From: CAZDCZ01 sp964504155
GTDB lineage: Bacteria > Bacteroidota > Bacteroidia > Bacteroidales > UBA12077
Direction of reading: 5' to 3'
Assembly (NCBI GenBank): GCA_964504155.1
Contig: CAZDCZ010000105.1
Coordinates: forward strand, 1 to 8,108
Length of the DNA stretch: 8,108 nt
The translations under genes and the position numbers were made by a program. This document shows, piece by piece, positions 5,740 through 8,108 of the stretch. Under the pieces are notes generated by a model, which saw only the letters and a program-made list of their open reading frames with translations, did not search any database and was not told where the DNA came from. Position 1 is the first letter of the stretch; each line of letters starts with the position of its first letter.

Positions 5740-7446
5740 ATGCAAGAGAATAAAGAAGAATCAAAGAAGTCGCTTAACTTTATCGAGTCTATTGTAGAGG
5801 AAGACATTAAAAATAATAAAAACAATGGAGATGTATATACTCGTTTTCCTCCCGAACCTAATGGATATTTACATATTGGGCATGCAAAATCTATTTGTTT
5901 AAATTTTGGGTTAGGAGAGAAATATAATGGCAAGACTAATTTGCGTTTCGACGATACAAATCCGGAAATGGAAGATATTGAATATGTAAATTCGATAAAA
6001 GAAGATATTAAGTGGCTTGGTTTCGAGTGGGAAAACAAAGCATTATATACATCCGATTATTTCGATCAATTGCATGAGTGGGCCATACAAATTATAAAAA
6101 AAGGAAAAGCTTATGTAGATGATCAATCTCCTGAAAAAATTAACGAACAAAGAGGAACTCCAACTCATCATGGAATAGAGAGTCCGTATAGAACTCGTTC
6201 GGTAGAAGAGAATCTCGAACTCTTTGCCAAAATGAAAAATGGAGAATATAAAAACGGAGAGAAAGTTCTTAGAGCAAAAATCGATATGACATCGCCAAAT
6301 ATGCATATGCGCGATCCTATTATGTATCGTATTTTAAATAAAGAACATCATCGTTCGGGCAATAAATGGTATATTTATCCTATGTATGATTTTGCTCATG
6401 GGCAATCAGATTATATCGAAAGAATTACTCATTCTATTTGTACATTAGAATTTGAAGTTCATCGTCCATTGTACGATTGGTTTCTCGATCAAATAGTTGA
6501 GCCGGGAGCTTATCGACCTCGTCAGATTGAATTTGCACGTTTAAACCTCAGTTACACAATTATGAGTAAGCGCAAACTTCTTGAACTTGTTGAGACGAAA
6601 TTAGTTTCTTCTTGGGACGATCCAAGAATGCCTACCATTTCAGGCTTACGTCGTAGAGGTTATACTCCTGAATCGATTAGGAATTTTGCCGAACAAATTG
6701 GTGTTGCAAAAAGAAATAATGTTATTGATGTTGCTTTTCTTGAACATAGTTTAAAAAACAATCTGAACAAAATTGCCCCTCGTGTGATGGCTGTTCTAAA
6801 CCCCTTGAAACTTGTTATCGAAAATTATCCTGAAGATAAAGTTGAGATGATTGAAACAATAAATAATCCTGAAGACGAAAGTATGGGAACAAGAGAAATG
6901 CCATTTTCTCGAGAATTGTTTATAGAACAAGATGATTTTATGGAAGATGCCCCTAAAAAATTCTTTCGGTTAGCTCCGGGCAAAGAAGTGCGTTTAAAAA
7001 GTGCGTATATAATAAAATGCGAAGAGGTAATAAAAGACAATAAAGGTAATATTACCGAACTTAGATGTACTTACGATCCTGAAACAAAAAGTGGTAGCGG
7101 AACTGAAGCTAGTAAACGTAAGGTTAAGGGTACTTTACATTGGGTATCGGCAGAACATTCATTACCTGTTGATGTTCGTTTGTACGACAGATTATTTGTC
7201 GATGAAGATCCTGCCGGACATAAGAATAAGGATTTTAAAGATTTTATAAATCCCGATTCTCTTAAAATATTATCGAATTGTAGAGTAGAACCTAGTTTAA
7301 AAGATGCAAAATCTGAAGATAAATTCCAATTTCAACGTTTAGGCTATTTTTGTGTCGATTCTGTTGACTCGAAACCGGGAAATCTTGTTTTTAACAGAAC
7401 AGTCTCATTACGCGATAGTTGGAAAAAAATAAATACGCAGAAATAA
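5740..7446 (+). CDS. glnS: Glutaminyl-tRNA synthetase
   Basis: 568 residues, close to the 554 of the E. coli enzyme. This cytosolic class I synthetase charges tRNA-Gln with glutamine using ATP. The N-terminal Rossmann domain carries RFPPEPNGYLHIGHAKS with the HIGH signature at 45-48, then RFDDTNPEMED (Asp71-Asp72). The second signature is IMSKR at 274-278, after RPRQIEFARLNLSYT. YPMYDFAHGQSDYIERITHS and CTLEFEVHRPLYDWFLDQ are highly conserved in glutaminyl enzymes and separate this from GluRS. The two C-terminal anticodon-binding beta-barrels (~340-560) end with the family's RLGYFCVDS and VFNRTVSLRDSWKK. Having this enzyme implies direct charging of tRNA-Gln rather than relying on GatCAB amidation for this tRNA. 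No frameshift or missing motif is seen. The ATG at 5740 gives a ~30-residue polar lead-in, normal for the family. Confidence 0.98.
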   Translation: MQENKEESKKSLNFIESIVEEDIKNNKNNGDVYTRFPPEPNGYLHIGHAKSICLNFGLGEKYNGKTNLRFDDTNPEMEDIEYVNSIKEDIKWLGFEWENKALYTSDYFDQLHEWAIQIIKKGKAYVDDQSPEKINEQRGTPTHHGIESPYRTRSVEENLELFAKMKNGEYKNGEKVLRAKIDMTSPNMHMRDPIMYRILNKEHHRSGNKWYIYPMYDFAHGQSDYIERITHSICTLEFEVHRPLYDWFLDQIVEPGAYRPRQIEFARLNLSYTIMSKRKLLELVETKLVSSWDDPRMPTISGLRRRGYTPESIRNFAEQIGVAKRNNVIDVAFLEHSLKNNLNKIAPRVMAVLNPLKLVIENYPEDKVEMIETINNPEDESMGTREMPFSRELFIEQDDFMEDAPKKFFRLAPGKEVRLKSAYIIKCEEVIKDNKGNITELRCTYDPETKSGSGTEASKRKVKGTLHWVSAEHSLPVDVRLYDRLFVDEDPAGHKNKDFKDFINPDSLKILSNCRVEPSLKDAKSEDKFQFQRLGYFCVDSVDSKPGNLVFNRTVSLRDSWKKINTQK

Positions 7447-7451
7447 TTTTT

Positions 7452-7469
7452 GTTAAAAAAATATTTAAC
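7452..7469 (+). terminator. Possible weak hairpin after glnS
   Basis: GTTAAA (7452-7457) pairs with TTTAAC (7464-7469) around a 6-base A-rich loop, five bases after the glnS stop codon. The stem is only six mostly A-T pairs and no T-run follows, so termination here is uncertain. Confidence 0.25.
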
Positions 7470-7509
7470 GAGAAAGAGAATACCTAAAAAAGTCTGATTA
7501 TTATCATCC

Positions 7510-7517
7510 TATGTTTG
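7510..7517 (+). promoter_or_regulatory. TAnnTTTG promoter-like box upstream of the structured region
   Basis: TATGTTTG matches the -7 consensus perfectly and lies ~30 bases upstream of the first inverted-repeat block (7548-7650). No -33 element at the expected distance is visible. If active, it would transcribe the palindrome-rich DNA from about 7523, as a noncoding RNA or the long leader of a gene beyond 8108. Confidence 0.3.
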
Positions 7518-7547
7518 TAAAATAAATATTAAATTGAAATTTTATTA

Positions 7548-7650
7548 ACAGACAAAACAAGGGTAAGGATAAAACCATAGTCTGTCATAAGTCTATAAAG
7601 ACAGTTCGAAATGTTAGTTCATTACTCGCTAGCGCCGACATGTTGTCTGT
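7548..7650. repeat. Inverted-repeat block with nested hairpins
   Basis: The outer arms ACAGACAA (7548-7555) and TTGTCTGT (7643-7650) are perfect 8-base complements. Inside are two alternative pairings, CTGTC/GACAG (7582-7586 with 7600-7604) and GTCT/AGAC (7591-7594 with 7599-7602), and the perfect 8-base palindrome CGCTAGCG (7627-7634). Immediately after, ACGG (7659-7662) pairs with CCGT (7671-7674). The nesting suggests a folded RNA or a mobile-element remnant; no family is recognised. Confidence 0.45.
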
Positions 7651-7756
7651 GCTTATTAACGGCAAATATTCCGTGCTAATACTTGTTGTTATTTTCATTT
7701 ATGTTTATTATTTTGTTTATATTTGATTTATGTCTGATAAATATAAGATACGGATA

Positions 7757-7997
7757 AAGCATACTTTATAACAGCAACAACGGTTGGCTGGGTAAATGTA
7801 TTTACTCGCCCAAATCATAAAAAACTTATAATTGAACCCACTCCGAAAAGCCGCTAAGCGGTTAACTTTGCAAAAAGACTAAAAATTATAAATCTGTACG
7901 ACAGCTTGTTATAAATTCGATATGCGGCTATAAATTGACAACTTTAGTTTTCGGAGTAGTCTCATAATTGATTCGTTGTAATATTGTATAAAGGCTT
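7757..7997. repeat. ~240-base MITE-like element with imperfect terminal inverted repeats
   Basis: The left end AAGC-ATA-CTTTATA (7757-7770) mirrors the right end TATAAAG-GCTT (7987-7997), except for three extra bases on the left. Further in, ACAACG (7777-7782) pairs with CGTTGT (7974-7979), and ACTCCGAAAA (7840-7849) pairs perfectly with TTTTCGGAGT (7948-7957). Two compact hairpins lie inside: GTAAAT-GT-ATTTAC, within a longer wobble-containing stem at about 7790-7808, and CCGC-TAA-GCGG (7851-7861). All pairs nest without crossing, so the segment could fold into one branched structure. It holds no gene. A nonautonomous mobile repeat or structured RNA would fit. It lacks the RYYYAAC/GTTRRRY ends of a classical integron attC site. 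Confidence 0.5.
7863..7870 (+). promoter_or_regulatory. TAnnTTTG box inside the palindromic element
   Basis: TAACTTTG, followed by CA, matches the consensus perfectly, directly after the CCGC/GCGG hairpin. The nearest upstream TTG is ~28 bases away, too far for a standard -33 element. It may be a promoter carried by the element or a chance match. Confidence 0.25.
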
Positions 7998-8006
7998 AAT
8001 TGTTTT

Positions 8007-8049
8007 TGCCTATTGTTTAATGCCAAGTTATTTACATATAATATAGGCA
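8007..8049. repeat. Inverted repeat near the right edge
   Basis: TGCCTAT (8007-8013) and ATAGGCA (8043-8049) are perfect 7-base complements across 29 bases. AGGC at 7992-7995 can compete for pairing with GCCT at 8008-8011, so alternative folds are possible. No T-run follows. Confidence 0.35.
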
Positions 8050-8057
8050 GAATGCAA

Positions 8058-8096
8058 AGTGTCTTTATCGGATGTTTTGCGTGATTTTAAGACATT
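8058..8096. repeat. Hairpin at the right edge
   Basis: AGTGTCTT (8058-8065) pairs with AAGACATT (8089-8096), with one G-T wobble, around a 23-base loop. It ends near the window boundary, so its relation to any downstream gene cannot be judged. Confidence 0.35.
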
Positions 8097-8108
8097 CACA
8101 TCAAAAAA

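Larger units (their letters stand above)
7447..8108. other. 662-base gene-free region rich in inverted repeats
   Basis: I find no credible protein-coding gene on either strand; all frames are short and unlike known families. Compared with the plain AT-rich gaps elsewhere, this stretch is richer in G+C islands and dense in complementary segments. These form two nested-palindrome blocks (7548-7650 and 7757-7997) and two right-edge hairpins (8007-8049, 8058-8096). TAnnTTTG matches occur at 7510-7517, 7718-7725 and 7863-7870. It may contain a dispersed repeat, a noncoding RNA, or the leader of a gene lying to the right of the window. Confidence 0.6.

Noticed and set aside
5709..6306. Two minus-strand open stretches opposite the start of glnS
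   Set aside because: They overlap the conserved HIGH region of glnS and encode serine/phenylalanine-rich shadow sequence.
7757..7997. Integron attC site
   Set aside because: The ends do not show the RYYYAAC and GTTRRRY core boxes, and no integrase or cassette gene is visible.
7447..8108. CRISPR array
   Set aside because: The repeats are inverted and of differing sequence. There are no regularly spaced direct repeats.
7447..8108. Retron or group II intron RNA
   Set aside because: No reverse transcriptase is in the window and I could not identify the diagnostic domain V or msr/msd features. The idea remains untestable without flanking sequence.

Overview
The window reads as chromosomal DNA from an AT-rich member of the Bacteroidota, probably a Bacteroidales-like lineage. 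The indications are: very high A+T; several matches to the phylum's -7 promoter element TAnnTTTG upstream of genes that lack obvious Shine-Dalgarno sites; an FKBP lipoprotein with the Bacteroidota-type CKKDD start; a secreted M1 peptidase of the type common in this phylum; and a bacterial glutaminyl-tRNA synthetase. This taxonomic call is an inference from style. No rRNA or other marker is present.

Layout from left to right. Positions 1-465 have no confident gene. They hold a short perfect palindrome at the left edge and, on the minus strand, two short hydrophobic reading frames that could be small membrane proteins or a broken gene. Positions 466-3462 encode a large exported M1 zinc aminopeptidase whose C-terminal third looks like an outer-membrane beta-barrel. 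Next come an FKBP-type prolyl isomerase lipoprotein (3587-4048) and a secreted MORN-repeat protein (4203-4904). These three genes share the plus strand but are separated by gaps of 115-155 bases, so they may be separate transcription units. All three products are predicted to leave the cytoplasm.

Two strong hairpins (4947-4993 and 5004-5036) form a termination zone between the MORN gene and a minus-strand tRNA-Cys(GCA) at 5040-5110. folB (dihydroneopterin aldolase, minus strand) and glnS (glutaminyl-tRNA synthetase, plus strand) are then divergent around a 168-base intergenic region that carries one perfect TAnnTTTG motif for each direction.

Positions 7447-8108 have no recognisable gene. They are rich in nested inverted repeats: a block at 7548-7650, a roughly 240-base element at 7757-7997 with imperfect terminal inverted repeats and internal stems, and two more hairpins at the right edge. 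This is the least explained part of the window. It could be a dispersed mobile or MITE-like repeat, a structured noncoding RNA, or the leader of a gene beyond the right end.

Functionally the window divides into envelope and secreted proteins (peptidase, isomerase, MORN protein) and housekeeping translation and folate genes (tRNA-Cys, folB, glnS). I see no defence system, CRISPR array or transposase.
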